Part shown: positions 22,626-37,192 of the stretch, in pieces
How positions within the stretch are numbered: the first letter of the stretch is position 1
How the letters are laid out: each line of letters opens with the position of its first letter
Origin: Welwitschia mirabilis
Lineage: Eukaryota; Gnetophyta; Gnetopsida; Welwitschiales
Length of the DNA: 64,000 nucleotides
Direction of reading: 5' to 3'
Assembly: GCA_051453625.1 (NCBI GenBank)
Contig: JBOZIK010000001.1
Location: 29,177,844 to 29,241,843 of the forward strand
Translations under genes and position numbers: made by a program
The notes under the pieces: model-generated
Told to the model about the DNA's origin: nothing
Seen by the model: the letters and a program-made list of their open reading frames with translations, nothing else
Database searches by the model: none

Positions 22626-25600
22626 GATGACTCTTAGTATGATGAATGACTTTGTATATCCTAATCCCATTTACACTTATTTACTAGAATATTATTTACC
22701 TCTCTTAGGGAAGGAGCACTTCCAAATCCTCCTACTATTGATTTTGCATTATCATACGATGTTTTTTAGAAGATATCCAATAGTTTTAATTTATAATATA
22801 CTTTTCTTTAGATTATTAGCTTCATCATATTCATGTTTCAATTTCTATGCATATGAAACATATTCTTACTACTCATAGTCTTGAAATTTTTCATGTGTCA
22901 TATTTCATTAAGGGCTTTATTTTTGTGAAACTTGCTATTCTAAAATTGTTTTTAAAGCATTATATCTTTGCATTTTTTTCAATTGCATTAACAACATTGG
23001 TAAAATAGGAATGAAAATTTGACTTTCATGTAAATGATCTGGCTTATGCTTGAATTCCATGCTACATTCAACTTCCAAACTTTCACTCATCTTTCACAAT
23101 TTTAAATATGAAATCATTAGTTGCATTGGTCCTATTATTTATGAAAAATCTTTTTCCTTTAATATTCTTTATAAGTCACATTCTGTTGTGGATTTTACTC
23201 TAATAGAGAATAATCATGCTTTAACTTTGTGTCCTATATATCATGTTTATAAGATTAATTACTTTAAATTTTTTCAATTAATATGTATATTTTCATCATG
23301 ATCATCATCACATTTCTCATTATAGCTACCTTAGTATTTATACTAAATGAGCTATTACTTTAGTAAATTAATAGAATAACGTGTCAAATCCATCACTACA
23401 AGTTATTCAATTTTCTTCAAAACTTGTGGAAAATTCTCATCTTGCAAAATCTAAGAATAATTAATTTAAAGCCATGTCAAATGCATATTTCCTACCTGCG
23501 TTACTTTATTCCTAAAATAAGTCCTTTTCTTCTTTCAATAATCAATCACTTGTGGATGGTAAATTTTTTATCTTAATCATAGGTTAAAAGTGATCTAAAC
23601 ATATTATGTCTTGTACTATTTCTTTTTTCGTTGCTTCTTATCGATATTATTTAGAGTATTACTTAAAATCTAGTTATTAATTTTTTAGATCTTAATGTTA
23701 ACATACCTAATTTTTCTAACATTTATGGTGCTTATTCTTCACTATACCTAGCTTAATAGTAATTATCTCTTATAATATTCAATGATTTACTAATGAGCTC
23801 TAATGAAAAAACTCTCAAATTTTCTCTAAAGGCTTTCTCTCCCTTTATATTTCTTAATTACTTTAATAGACTAAGAATTACAACTTTAAATTTTTAATTT
23901 TTCTCTCATAAGATATTGCATAACTCTGAAGCTTTTGCTACTTCTCATCCTAAAGATGTGAAGGGGTTGCCATTTTCTTCTTTTCTCATTAAACTTCACA
24001 AAATTATTGTTCTAACTTAGGCTCTAAATAATAGTCATGTTAAGCCATTTTTTCTTCTTTTACTAGTATGACTAGTATTTCTCTCATCTATTTTTCTAAT
24101 CATATGCATAAGAGAATTTAACGTTGAATAGATTTAAAACATACATTACCTTATACTCTTTAGTTTTTTAGAGGATATTTTAACATGATTGATTCATCTT
24201 GTGATACATTGGGTTGAGATATTTTTTACATTTTTTCTCTTTCTTTCTTTCTTTCTTTTTTTTTATTTGACATTATTTAAATTGAATACTTGGTTTGAAA
24301 TTTAAAAATTACTTTTATGTTTGAAATGAAATTTCTTTCTCCTTCTAAAGTATGCAACATGATTTTACTTAGAGTAATTTTTATCAAGATTCTAAATGAA
24401 TTTATAAGAATTTATATATATTATACTATTGTGCATTTTATTTTTAGGATTTAAACTACTTCACCAACATTATAAACATGAGACTTTTATCAAATCATTT
24501 TCCTACTCATTTGTTCATGAAATTTGATATTTCTTCTCCAACATGTCATTTTCCCTTATTCTATCTTAATACTTCTTGATATAAGTACCATATTGGGAAA
24601 TAATTTATTTGTATATTTTATAATATATATCTTAAACCTTCTATTCCATATTTTTGGAAAAAAAAGATAACTAGACAAGAAAAAGATTACTTTCACTCTA
24701 TTACTCAACAATTTAGAGTTGAATAATAAGCTTCTTCATGATCTCTTAATTTGAGTTCTTGTTCTATACTTGCTAAATCTTATTTAGTTCAAAAATAATA
24801 GGAGGTTCTTCAAGTATAAAGTGCTACAAAACTCTGCTAAAAAGAAATTAAACTTTACATAATAAGAGCTTACTAAATTAACATCGTTCTCCACTTTGTA
24901 TGCTCACATAAAAAGGGAAGATTATTCTTATATATCCAGATATTCTTAACCTATAAAATATTGGTTTCAAAGCACTACCAACCTTACATACAACTTGGGT
25001 TCTCTTCACAAGCTAGCACTCTCTTCCCTTTAGGGATTTATAATAATCAAAGAAAAAATGTTCTTAAAATCATTTATAAAAGGACATCCATACAAGTATT
25101 ATCTTATAGTTTGGAAGTCATAATAAGGAATCCTGAGAATGAAAGTAATAAATGAACTATAATATGTATATTCAAAATCTAATAGTCCTTATAATTTAAG
25201 TACAAATAAAAAATGATATTAAAAGAAGCAACAAGCCTGAAAAGATGTTACTTTAATGAGATCTTTAGTTCTTCCTCATCATTACCACCCACAAGTGTTT
25301 TAAAACAAAATAATGTGATATAGTAGAGAAAATGATTTAGCAATGTATTTACCAAAAAGTATTTTTTAAAGAAATAGGTGAGAGATTTGCACCTAGTACC
25401 AATCATTTATGAAAGTAACATATTTTTCTTCTTTCTTTATTCCCTTTATAAATTTGATGGCTTCCTTACCTTTACCTTAGAGAGGTAGTTATTTAGAAAT
25501 TCTTAAATGCTTTGAAATGAATAGAAATTGCTAAGTTTTATTCATTTGATGGTTATTTGTTTTTTGATCAAATTTTTAAGATAGATTTCTTTGAAACGAT

Positions 25601-28600
25601 AAAAGTATCTATAAAGAAGCATCTGTACTCTGAAAGAGGTCTTTTGTCAAACTATCCAGGATAATCTTGTAAACTCTTATTTGTATGCTACCTTTAAAAA
25701 GTTATTCATTATAAGGATTTTCTTTATAATTTTAACTTAAGAAAATTTCTTACATTGGTTTCTCTAGATATTAAACATTCTACTTCTATGTGTATTAATA
25801 CTTAGGTATTTGGAAAAGTCATATTTTCATTTGAGTTATTATATTTATGTTAGAAAGTTAATAATATTACACTAGAAACTATTAACTTGATAATGAAACA
25901 CAAAACACTATGTTTCATTTCACATTTAAAAGATGCATCCTTTTTTCAAGTAGTAAAAAAAATGTATAAAATAAAAAGAATTTATACCAAAAGATAATGA
26001 TTTATTAAAATTGATATCTAAAAGAAGAAGAAATGTGATAAAACATTGGAAATGAAAGAGGCCTAAGTATGAAGACTCATTTACTCATAATTTTGATAAA
26101 TTAAGTATTTATGACAGTGATTCATTCTCAAATTATTAAATTATTTATTATAACATTTCAGTTATGGTAAGAGTTATGTTTACTCTTATTTTTAATACTT
26201 TATTATTCATAAATCAACTTTCTAATATTTGTACATTTAATTCTAAGTATAAATAATTTAGAGTATGATATTAATCTTTTATACTAAGAGATAATAGCAT
26301 TTCTTATTTTAAAACTATTTCCAACTTTTGCAACTTTTAGGATGTTGAGATAAATGTGATACATTACCAAATTTAGAGATGAAGGCTATAGTTCTAAGGA
26401 TGAACTTAATGAAGCATTAAATTTAAAATCTTATGATATTGAGCCAAAAAAAGTGATAATGAAAAGAAATGTTCATTAGTAAAACATCAAAACTTGTAAT
26501 AGGTGGTTATGACTATTAAGTAAGTGAAAGAAATTTATTTATTTTATTAATTAATATTCGAAATTAAACTTAATTTATAATGGAAGTTATTATTTTAACT
26601 AAGATCATAATGATTTATTTAAACTAGAAATCATGAGAAGTAAAAAAGGAAGATCATTTTTCACCTAGTGATGAGGCACTAAAGTTGTAGAACTTGAAGT
26701 AGGAAGCTCTAAGAAAATATATTTATTATAGGTGTTTTATGACTCATGTCACATTAGAAAATAAGATGATTGCATTAAACATTAAGGATTTACAATCACA
26801 TTTAATGAGAATAAAGGTATAAACTAAGAGTATTAAGATGAAGATGAATAATATTAGAAGAGAACTATCTATCTACAAAGCATTAAAACATCATGAAATA
26901 CCAAAAAATAAGAATGAACGTTTTTCTAACTAAAGCACTATAATCCTATATTATGAAATGACAAACCAATAAAATTGATATTAATAGGATACATATAAAG
27001 GGGTACATTGCAATTTTTTATTAACATCTATTAAAGCATCTAGTGATAAAGATATAAAAATAATAATTAATAACATAGTAAATGTCATTTTATTTTTGTG
27101 TAATAAAAATAAATTTCTTCAAGCACTAAAGTTTTTTTATCTATAAGTTAAAATGGATAATAAGCCATGTCTTATTCCATAATAAACATAATTATCCATG
27201 TCTTCTACCACAATAAAACACAATGATTTACTTTGCTTCATATTACTTCCTAAAGAATTATTAAATAAAATAGTTTTAATTTTATTTAATTATAATTTGT
27301 TTAATAAATAATATAGAAATATACTAAATATTTACATTTTTCATAATTGTTATTGCATGCTTTACTATATTTCATAATAGATAACCCTGTCAAATTAAAT
27401 GAAGGTAAAATTAATATCATGTCAAAAATAATGTTGAATTCCCATGGTAAAACTTGTAAATAAATTCTATAAAAAGGGCCAAAGTTATTTATATTTTACC
27501 TTTTTCCTATGATGAAGCTAAGATCTATGAGTTTGAAGCATCATGATTCTTAGATTCTCTTACAAGTGCTAAAGTAAGGCTAGTACCACCACTCTTCTTA
27601 CAACTTAAGCTATGGTGTTTTATTTTATACTGCTACTTTTATTATTTATTTTTTTGCTTTCATACATATATCTATCATTAAGACTAATAGAATCTCCATG
27701 CATTATTAAAAAAAATGAAATAAATAAGGTTAGAATACTTCAAATCATTAGAGATGTATAATGGTATAAAACAAATGGTACTAGAAATTTATCCTTAATA
27801 AATTTTAATTTCATCAAGATGCTATGATGAATATTAATCATAATTTGTCATCAATGGATAATATTAAAAAATCTACAAATGTTGTCTTTTTTTCTCCCAA
27901 AAAAACTCTAACACCTAGACTAGAAAATTGCCATTTGCTTTTCAAATTAAGAACTAACGTAGAAAAATCCATCACTATATAGAAATAATCTTAATTTAAG
28001 ATATAATTGATAATAATGGAGTTATTTAATCCTACTCTTAGAATTTCTAGCAAAATACTGATATATGAAGTTTAAAAAAGTAAAAAATAAATGTGCCTTA
28101 TGAGAAATGAGATGTGAGACATATGTTGTTTTAATCTCTTAAACAAATGGTTATGTCATACTCTAAATGAAAAATTTTTTATATGAATATATTTATGTTC
28201 TATAGAGGATTGATGGGCTATTTTGGTAATGAGTCATTCCTCATGTAAATATTGATACATGTCTATGAAAGATATTTTAACTCTTTCACCACATTTAGAT
28301 ATATGAGAATATTGTTTCATTACATTTAGATATATTTTACCTTCTATTTTTTAGTGTTGTCTTCTTCTATTTTCTTTGTTACTTCCTATCCTTTCTTATT
28401 TGTTCTTTGATCATGTCAGTGAATGGCACACAATGAAATCCAAGAATAAAGATAAACTTTATTAGCATTATCTTGATTAGTTATTATTTGATGAATACAT
28501 TAGACAAATGCATGCATATAACTCTGAGTACTATGGATATTTAGTTGTTTGTTTACCTATGTAATACAAATGTAAGGTTTATTTTATTATAAACAATTAG

Positions 28601-29989
28601 ACATAGAAGACAAAGAAAAAGATATATAATCTTCATTTAGCATGTTATAAAATAATTTATTTTGAAAAATAATAATGAAATCTAAAGTGTTATAAATATA
28701 TTATTATCACTTCAGATAACTATAACTTCCAAATAGATTATATTTTCACTCTAGATTTATTTTGAAAAGAAATAAAATATTGAACACATCAAATTATACA
28801 TATTTTTAAATTTCTTATTTCAAGTTTAACCAATAACTTTCTAACATAATAATATTATTAATGAAGAAAAAAATTGGAAGTCCAAGATATAAGTTTTAAT
28901 TAAAATTCATGTGCCTATAAAGTCAATAAAAATGGATAAAAATTAAAAAACTAATTAAGTTATCTCAATTGCCAAAACAAAAACCTACTTAAACTTCTAT
29001 AAACATTTATTAAAATGCTAGTAAATAAAGAATAAGAGAATTTTATATACAAAAGAGAACATTAAGAATATTATAAAATTTAAAGTAATTTCAAACTACA
29101 CTTTTCTTAAATAACTATCTAGTCAAAACACCCTTATGCTAAAATAGAAAATTCCACTTACTATTCAAGAATAAGGCCTTAATGAGAAAAAGCATAATTT
29201 ATTTTAATATAATAAAATTTAATAAAAATTATATAAAATAAAATCTATTTAATTATTATACATATTATACTCTTAAATTATTATGATTATTTTGTCTAAT
29301 TTTTATATAAGTAATTAAATAATTTTTAGACTTTTAGGGGACTTTGTGATTAAATAATAAGAGTAACAATAAATTGTTATAGTTTTTATGTATTAAGATC
29401 ATATGTTAAGTAAAAACTATTTAAATATTTAGAACTATCATCAAATCATGCTACACAAAAATGGTCATAACTTTAAACTACTTTGAGTTTTAAGTGATTT
29501 AAGATTTTTTGGAAATATTATTGAATTATTTACAACAAAACACTTAGAAATTAGTATTAATTTTGTAATTTTAAATTTAATGCTTATCATTCTCTATGTC
29601 TATTTTCAGAGTTACTTCCAAAAAAAAAAAATTCATCTCTCAAAAAAATTACTATTATTAAATTTTATAATTTAAACTAAATCTTAAGCCTATAAAAAAA
29701 ATATCTCATTCAATGTTAAGCAATATTTAATAAGTTGTGATCTTCTAAAGTTATATTACCAATCTTTAAAAAAGAAACTTATCTAAACAAGAACATAAAA
29801 ATTCATATATTAACCTAAACAAATATAATTGAGAAAATTTAATAAAAATACTTAATGTAATTAATCTAGTAATATAAAAAATAAATCTTAACCAATAGAA
29901 ATATAAATTAGTTAAAACAATTAATGTACAAAATCAAGAAAGGGAAAACATATTCATTGAATCTTAGAATTAGTGTGAAGAACTACCTA
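22626..29989. other. Long AT-rich region without recognised genes
   Basis: About 7.4 kb with no recognisable protein domain. Frames of 60-83 codons at 22627-22878, 23050-23301 and 24961-25155 have the Phe/Ile/Tyr/Leu-rich content expected by chance in AT-rich DNA. A CTTT-type microsatellite lies near 24236-24265, and a TATA-like TCTATAAAAAGGG at about 27466-27480 may mark an old LTR promoter. Probably ancient transposon DNA. Confidence 0.4.
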
Positions 29990-30840
29990 GTGTAAGTGGG
30001 GATGAGAATCAGATAATCCACCCTATAAGAGAATAATAATACATATATGATACATAATTAAACTTTTAAATTAATCAACAATGCAAAACAAAACATGAGT
30101 ACTCAAGTATTTTAGTAAACCCCATAATCACTTGACCAAAATTATACTTTAGTAGTTCCATCAATTAACATGTATAGATATCCCTCAAATCTCTTTCTCA
30201 TTTAGGTTTAAGCCAATGGAAGGAAATATATTAGCTAAATAAACATTACAATAGCCTGATGTAATTTTATAATGCAATACTTTTGTGATATAACAAATTT
30301 CTTTAAGCAAAAATAAAACATAAAAATATAATAAGTAGAGGAACCTATTTGAAAAAGTGATGATGTAAGGCTTTTACTTGATGATTACTAATGAATATTT
30401 GATGAATTTCTAAGATTCAAGATTTAATATTCAAGATCTAAGATCAAAACTCTACACTCAAAATTAAGAGCATGAGTAGATAAGAGAAGAAGATGGAAAA
30501 TTAAGAAGAGAATTTTGTATCATAAACTTGCTTAAAGATGGAAAATTGATTTTCAAGAGAGTGAAGGTCTTTATTTATAGGTAAATAATATATCATAAGT
30601 CTTTTATTCAATTAGTTAAAGACCTCACATATCATTTTATCTATGAGGTGTTGTGATTAAATTGAAGTGAATGAGATTGATAACATTGAGTTGGATAAGA
30701 TTGGTCACAATAAATTAGATAAGATTGATCCATGAGAAGTTGATTAAGCTTGACTGGTAAGTGATATTGATATACAAATGACAAAAAGACATCATACTTA
30801 TAATTCATAAATATAACTAAGGTTAATTACATACATTATT
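29990..30840 (-). repeat. Candidate LTR with minus-strand TATA box
   Basis: On the minus strand a CCTATAAATAAAGAC element at about 30572-30586 is followed by a CT-rich leader-like stretch, as in plant LTR R/U5 regions, and closely resembles the TATA context of the Athila/Tat LTR at 57809-57818. Upstream (30650-30760) are degenerate repeats of 'gataagattg'. No partner LTR or edge was identified. Confidence 0.3.
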
Positions 30841-32010
30841 TCCTCATGCTTGTTTCTTTTTAATCCTTCATAAATGCATAATCATATTTACTCAACTCAA
30901 ATCATGCATTAAGCAATGTATAATATGCATTACAAGGATAAAGCTTTTTCTTTGCATTAATTTCAAGAATGCCATGTGTCACAATGAGATAAACATTTCT
31001 AATTTCAATGAAAAAGAAAAATAAACATTTTAAAAATCAAATTCGTTTATAACTATAAAAAAAAAATACAAGTTATGGTAGAGTGAAATCTACTTATTTG
31101 TCCTTCTTGGTTTTGCATAAGAGTGCATGTTCTTATTTACATGCTCATTAGTTTTATGATCCATCAAATCCATCAACATAAAATGTAAGATGATAATATC
31201 ATGATAGAAGGTAGTATACTTAATAGGATAACATTTTACTAGTTACATTAAGTATTTACATTTTACTAAGTAATTTTACAATTTTAGCTTAGATAAGACA
31301 CATGAATAAGTGGGTAGAGATTTAATATGTCATTCTTGTAATTATTTCATTGTTATTTCATATATTCTTGTAAAATTACTAATTTAATAATTTTAGCAGC
31401 TAAATTAGATGCTTTTTGATAAATGAAATTATTTTATTTAAACATGTCGCTAGCTTATTTTTTTTAATCATAAAAATTTTTATAAGATAATTATCAAAAA
31501 TATCAAAACTATAAGAGCTACATAAAAAATAAGATTAGGTACTTAAAACATCATACAAGCATCTAGAATTCAAAATTAAGCACAATGTAACTTCTTTTAT
31601 TATTGGAAAAATATTACTATTTATAAAGTTTGTAATCAAAGGAGCAGCTTTATATTAAAACTGCAATATTAAAAACTATCATATAATTAATAAATTTATA
31701 TGTCTAATGTTTCGGTAACTAAATGTTTAAAAATGTGGGATATAAAATTCTTAGAGAAAACCTCTCAAGTTAAAAATAAATCATGAAAACATTCACAACA
31801 TTTTACAATTAAGCTTGAAGATATTAAAGATGTCACTTCATTTAAAGAAGAATATCATGGCTTGAAAGAAAAAACTAAATAATAAAGTTCTATGATGGAT
31901 GAATAAATGGTTAGTTTTACTTTACTTTAATGATTAAGTTTACTTTACTTTAGGCTTTACCCTCAAATTTTGACATGTTTCTTAAATCACTAAAACATGT
32001 TGAAAAACCC
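30841..32010. other. AT-rich region without recognised genes
   Basis: No coding potential or element edge recognised. A short direct repeat 'ttactttacttta' occurs near 31918-31952. Confidence 0.45.
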
Positions 32011-32500
32011 TATTTCGAACTCGTTGTCTAGTTATGTTGGTAAAAACATGAAGCCTAATGCTTCAGGTCATCTACCATGATAATCTACAGGTGTGTGACT
32101 CATTCTACCTTTGCATAAGTACCCATGTGGGGCAAAGAATAGGTCTATATGATGGAGTAACATATGGTTCAAGGGGTAAAGAGGTTACTAGGGGGAAAGA
32201 GGTTACTATTAATGTATCTCTCGATTAGTCCCACTACTTTTTAGTGTAAACGACTTTTATCCTCTGCACATGCTTCATCATAATAGCTACATCCTATGCT
32301 ATGGAGAGACTTCCACAAGCGAACCAGGTTTTCTCTTTGGTGGATGCTCGAATCTAAGCCGAAATAGAAATAAAAAGAAGAGAGGGAAAAATAAGCATGG
32401 GTATTACTCCATTTGAATAATACATTGGACAAGGGGAAATACGACAAAAATTTTATAGATTTTGTAATAAGATAGTCCATTATTCCCAAAATTACTATTT
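32011..32500 (-). other. GC-richer island with an 82-codon frame, origin unknown
   Basis: Distinctly less AT-rich than everything around it. The minus frame 32489-32241 ends with DSSIHQRENLVRLWKSLHS and a Cys/Asp/Glu-rich tail. The sequence just before this part (TTTCTATTTCGGCTTAG on the minus strand) looks like a plant 3' splice site, so 32352-32241 could be a captured terminal exon. An 18-bp direct repeat differing by one base lies at 32173-32190 and 32191-32208. The protein was not recognised. It could be a gene fragment or an organelle-derived insert, but neither is shown. Confidence 0.35.
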
Positions 32501-33045
32501 CAAAAATCTAAAAATCCTAAAAGTAATATTAAGTAGAACATGAAAAATAAGGATACAAAAAAAATAACAAGGATAAAATCTTTAAAATTAGATTCCTAAT
32601 TAATTATATGATTCTTCAAAAGGAATAATTATCAATCTCTATAAGTAATAATAAAATATAACTCATGGACTTAGAAACACCAAATTTACATGATTAATAG
32701 TAAGGAATACTTTACAAAGCTTGACACAATTGTAATTATCATTGTGAACATGTAACCATTCCTAATAAAATGAAACTAAGAGTGAAATAAGCAAGAAATG
32801 TGAAGCTATGTTTTCCAACTTAATGAACACCATCTATATCCTAAACATCAAAATAAACTTATCAATTTTGTCTCTACTTTAAGAGGGGTATCAATCTAAA
32901 TTTAAAATTAAAAAATAAGTTTTTCCATATCATGAAAAAAGAGGTAAAAACACATTAAAGTAATTGAGGATGGTAGAATATTAATGTTATAGGTGAAAAT
33001 TAATAATTATAAATCTTTTTCAACTATCAACAAATGAAGCAATCC
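32501..33045. other. AT-rich region upstream of the copia remnant
   Basis: Probably the 5' pol or gag part of the plus-strand copia element that becomes readable at 33046. No domain recognised. Confidence 0.35.
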
Positions 33046-34760
33046 TCTAGAGGGATAGGTTAGGACATACAAATTTTGAAGTTCTTAAGAAACTACATTA
33101 AGTTAGTGAACAAGTTTTAGAATTTAAAATTGAATGATTAGTATTTAAATCTTGGCAAATGATCTAAATATATCTTAATACACTACAAAAAATAGAAGAA
33201 AAAAAAAGATATAAGTTTAAACTAATTTAAACTGTCTTACATGGATCATTATCTATTTCATTTCTAAAAGGATAAAAGTATTTTATTACTTTCATCAATG
33301 ACTACAGTAGGATGTTTTTTAATATACTTCCTATGAAATAACTCTCAAGCACTTAAATTTTTCAAATTGTATAAGGTACTAATGCAGAAGTAGACGAAAA
33401 TACAAATCAAGAATCTTAGAATAAATAGAGAAGAAGACTACATATGAAGTAAGTTTTACAATGAATTTGAAAATATTGAAATTTAACATGAAGCAGTCTC
33501 ACCCTACAAAATTGATCTCAACAAAGTAGCTAAAAGGAAAAATAAAATTATATTAGAGATGAATAAAAACATGCTACATAAGACATGCCTTCCATCATTT
33601 TTACAAATAGAATCTATTACAACAACTATTAGCTTCAAAGTAGAGTTCTTACTAAAGCTCTAAATAGAGATATACCAACATAGAAATGATATCATAAGGT
33701 AGTATCCTATAATTATCTAATAACTTTTAAAGTAAGTATTTTATACACATTCCATAGAAATAAAACAACCTATAAAACAAAGCTAAAACCTATTTCGTGC
33801 TTAATTATTCTAATGAAAATAGATCCCACTAAGTATGGGGCTTAACTTTCAAAAAAATCATTGTTATCTAAGATATTGCATTTAATAAAACATAAGAAAT
33901 TAATAATACTATTTAATTCATATAGTTTTATGATCTAATTTTAGTTAGGAAGAGTCATAAAACTTCTTGATAAACCTATAAATCAAAATTTAAATAAATC
34001 AAATTCTAAATACTCAATATAAAATCATCTAATCATCAAAGTAATGAATCATACTATGTTAAAGAAAAAATTATTCTGTCATAGAAAAAAGTGATCAAGA
34101 AAATTCTATCTTAAATAATAAAATACAAATACCATATTAGGCAATGTAAGTTTTTAGTTCATTACATGAAGGTGAGATAAGTTTAATAAAAGAAAATAGA
34201 AATCTAACTACATGAAGTAGTTCATCATTTATTTCTACTATCAATGAAACAAGTGATAAAGAGCCAACTAGTGTAAAAGCAACCCTTGATAATCAAAATT
34301 AGAAAAATATAATGCAAGATAAGTATGATATACTTATGAAAAATCAAACTTGGAAAATCATCAAAGCAATGAAAAACCTGATTAATATAAATTAAATGTT
34401 TTGTATCAAATACAATTAAGAAAAAATAACAAGTAAATACAAGTTTAGCTTTGTTTCATAGGTTTTATCAAAAAGAAGAAAGTGATTATAATAAAACATT
34501 TACATCCACTAAAAAGATTCATATCATATGAGTTATAATTTCTTTAGTAGTTTAATATAACTAAAGCTTATCCTAGTTTAACATAAAATCTACACTTGTA
34601 AATGAAGATTGTAAATATATAGATCAATCTAAGGTTTTTGAAATCAAAGACCATGAAATAAAAATTTGTGAACTAAAATCTCTCTATGGCCTAAAATAAG
34701 CTTCTTGAGTATGGTTTAAAAATATTAACAGATTCTTCAAGAAATCTAAGTTTTAAAAAG
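33046..34760 (+). pseudogene. Ty1/copia integrase and reverse transcriptase remnant
   Basis: Plus-strand pieces follow copia pol order: RLGHTNFEVLKKLH (33055-33100, the WHRRLGH pre-integrase/zinc motif); then LSISFLKG-KYFITFINDYSR (33250-33310, the GPLSTPSLGGSRYFLTFIDDYSR integrase motif); fragments of the integrase core to about 33850; and RT pieces from 34311, MQDKYDILMKNQTWKI (the RT N-terminus) through SLYGLK-AS-VWFKNINRFFKK (34679-34745, the SLYGLKQAPRAWY motif). Many stops and gaps; RNase H is not visible. No LTR of this element was found. Confidence 0.78.
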
Positions 34761-35148
34761 TTCTTCATAAATATAGACTCCACGTGGTATCACTTGGCAA
34801 ATAGAAGAGATACTACTAGAAATTAAAAATACTAAGGAATTTATTTAAATAAATGCCCTTAAGAAATATGGTTTTAGGACATTTTTATATATAAACACTG
34901 TAATTGGATTTTTAACTTTATCTTTAGGATGTGCATATTTGAAAATACCTTAATTATGCATCATTGAGCAAGCAAATAAAGTGCTTTTAATGAATGCATT
35001 AAAATAGATGTAAACAAAAACCCTATTAACTAAAACTTATCTTTTAGGATGTTGTTTCAAATAAACACACTTAAAAAGGCAAAAACTTAACTATAATCTT
35101 TTATTTATTAATGCATAACTTTCGTGAATTTAGTGATTCATCCATGTG
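34761..35148. other. AT-rich region left of the two-LTR copia element
   Basis: No gene recognised. The last five bases, CCATG (35144-35148), would be the left target duplication of the element that follows. Confidence 0.45.
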
Positions 35149-36697
35149 ATAGGATCAAGAACCCTAGAGGGAAGGATAAATAGGTTCTTAAACATATAAA
35201 AAAAAGTATTCTAAAAGAATCAAATATTAAATAAAAACTTGTATATAATAATTAACTAATCTAAGATGTGCATCAAAATAGAATTTAACAAAAGTAAATA
35301 AATACTAACTAAAAGCAAAAAAGTATTGAATAGAAGCACATAGGATTTACAATGATTTAAAAAAACCTCTACTTTACTATCGATAATTTCCTTTTTACTA
35401 AGCTTGATCTAGATCTTTGTTACTCCATCAAGTATTCTAGGTTCACTTATAACATTTACAAACAGACTTTTCTAGAATTAGTCTCAACTTTTGAGGGGAT
35501 TTTTCAAGGCTTATCCTAAATTTTTTATAAAGTAGAATAGTTATGAAATGATGCCAATATGCATGAATATCACTTATTCTTGACACAATAGATTTTGATG
35601 GAGCTCTTCTCCTATAGATGCACAAAAGATGAAGCATAACTTCTGACATTAAATGAAGAATTAATACAAGAAATGAATCTTTCTTGGTCAAAAGTACAAA
35701 TTCTAAGGCCCAATCGGGAATATCTCATGATTACAGTGCTACTTCCTTAGATCCAAAAGATTTATCAAATTTAGATCTGTTTCGAAAATTCTTTATGATC
35801 ATCTATATTTTGGCTATTTATAAAGGAAGGAATTAGTATTTATTACATTTGAAATGCACTTCCAACATCTATAAATTACTATAAAATGACTAGAAAATAG
35901 ATACATAATGGATACATTATAGATATAAATTTCAGTTCCATTCTATCTAATTAAACCCTCAAAAGTCTGGTTGACCCCATCAGGTATTATGACTTACATG
36001 GGTTGCCTAATTAAAAAATGTAATCACTCTAATTTCTTATGGCTTTATGTTTAGTCAACTCCCTCTGGTTTCAATTGACCACAGTCTAGTCTCCCACAAT
36101 AGAATTCAATTGCTTACTTATCCTAATAAAGTTCTTTCTAGTTTCTAGCATCATATATAGTCAACCCCTTCAGGTGTCTAGTTGACCCCATAATGATTCG
36201 CTTAGGAGCATCATCTACATAGTGCTTAGGTCTAGTTGACCCATTGGCAATCAGTTCAAGATTACTGTTCCTTGGTTCATAGATCTTATCAACCTTATTA
36301 TAGGTCTAGTTGACTCCTTATCATTTCATCTAAAGATACTGTTTATCTAATCCTCAAATTTGATCAACCCCATAATAATCCAGTCGATCCCTTGCCATTC
36401 AATTTAAGGACACTATCTCTTAAAGGTTATAGTTCTAGTTAATCCCATAAGAAATTTAGTGACCCCTCTTGATGTAGTTCATTTTGTCTTTCTACTTCAG
36501 ATGTGGTCAACTCCTTAAAAATCCATTTGATCCCTTAAGAAGGTAAAAACCCTTGATAAGTTTCTAGTGCTTAAAATTCAATGGTTTTAGTTTTATCTTT
36601 TGACTCATAAGTAATTAACATTTTCTATATAAAATACATAAAATTTGCTATACAAAAAACATTAGTTTGACATTAATAGGTAAAACATAATCTAACA
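35149..36697 (-). repeat. 3' LTR of the 35-42 kb copia element
   Basis: 1549 bp, TG to CA on the plus strand. Aligns throughout with 40904-42470, for example the 'caatatgcat-aatatcact' and 'agatccaaaagatttatcaaatttaga' words. A TATA element lies at 35814-35823 (minus strand). It is identified as the 3' LTR because a polypurine tract abuts its right side. Confidence 0.88.
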
Positions 36698-36730
36698 ATA
36701 TCCCCTTTTGACATCGATGACAAACAACAC
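36698..36730 (-). promoter_or_regulatory. Polypurine tract next to the 3' LTR
   Basis: The minus strand reads CATCGATGTCAAAAGGGGAT directly upstream of the LTR's TGTTAG start. AAAAGGGG (36702-36709) is the usual plus-strand primer of plant copia elements. Confidence 0.75.
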
Positions 36731-37192
36731 TTAGTTGTAAAAATATTTAGGAAAGATACCCCTTATAAAATGCCTATTATAAAATATTTCATCTTTTAAA
36801 ATAAGTTAAAACATTTTAAACAATCAAATTTTGTGCTTGAAATAGAACAAATTTAATATGCACAATTAAAGGATTAAGAACATAAGTTTTATGAAAAGCA
36901 TAATGTGATCATGTAAACTATTTAATACATTAATCAAATCTCACATATTAGAATTTATTTCCAACATTAGAGGACATTAAACTTTTAAGTTAATCACATA
37001 AGATACCAACATAAAAACATGTTAAGCACATATAATTTGAAATACCAATTGAAAATAATTTAGTGAATAATAGAAAAGTGCATATAGATTTCATTAAACA
37101 TATACAAAAATTACAAAATAAAAGTGCTTATCAAGATCATGCTATATTTGAAATCATAAGAAAAATATACAATGATAAAAAACAACTAATTC

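Noticed and set aside
22626-29989. Several 60-83 codon frames as small genes
   Set aside because: Their Phe/Ile/Leu/Tyr-rich content matches chance translation of AT-rich DNA, with no domain, signal or neighbouring promoter to support them.
32241-32489. Plastid gene transferred to the nucleus
   Set aside because: Composition suggested it, but no plastid gene could be recognised, so only an island of unknown origin is reported.
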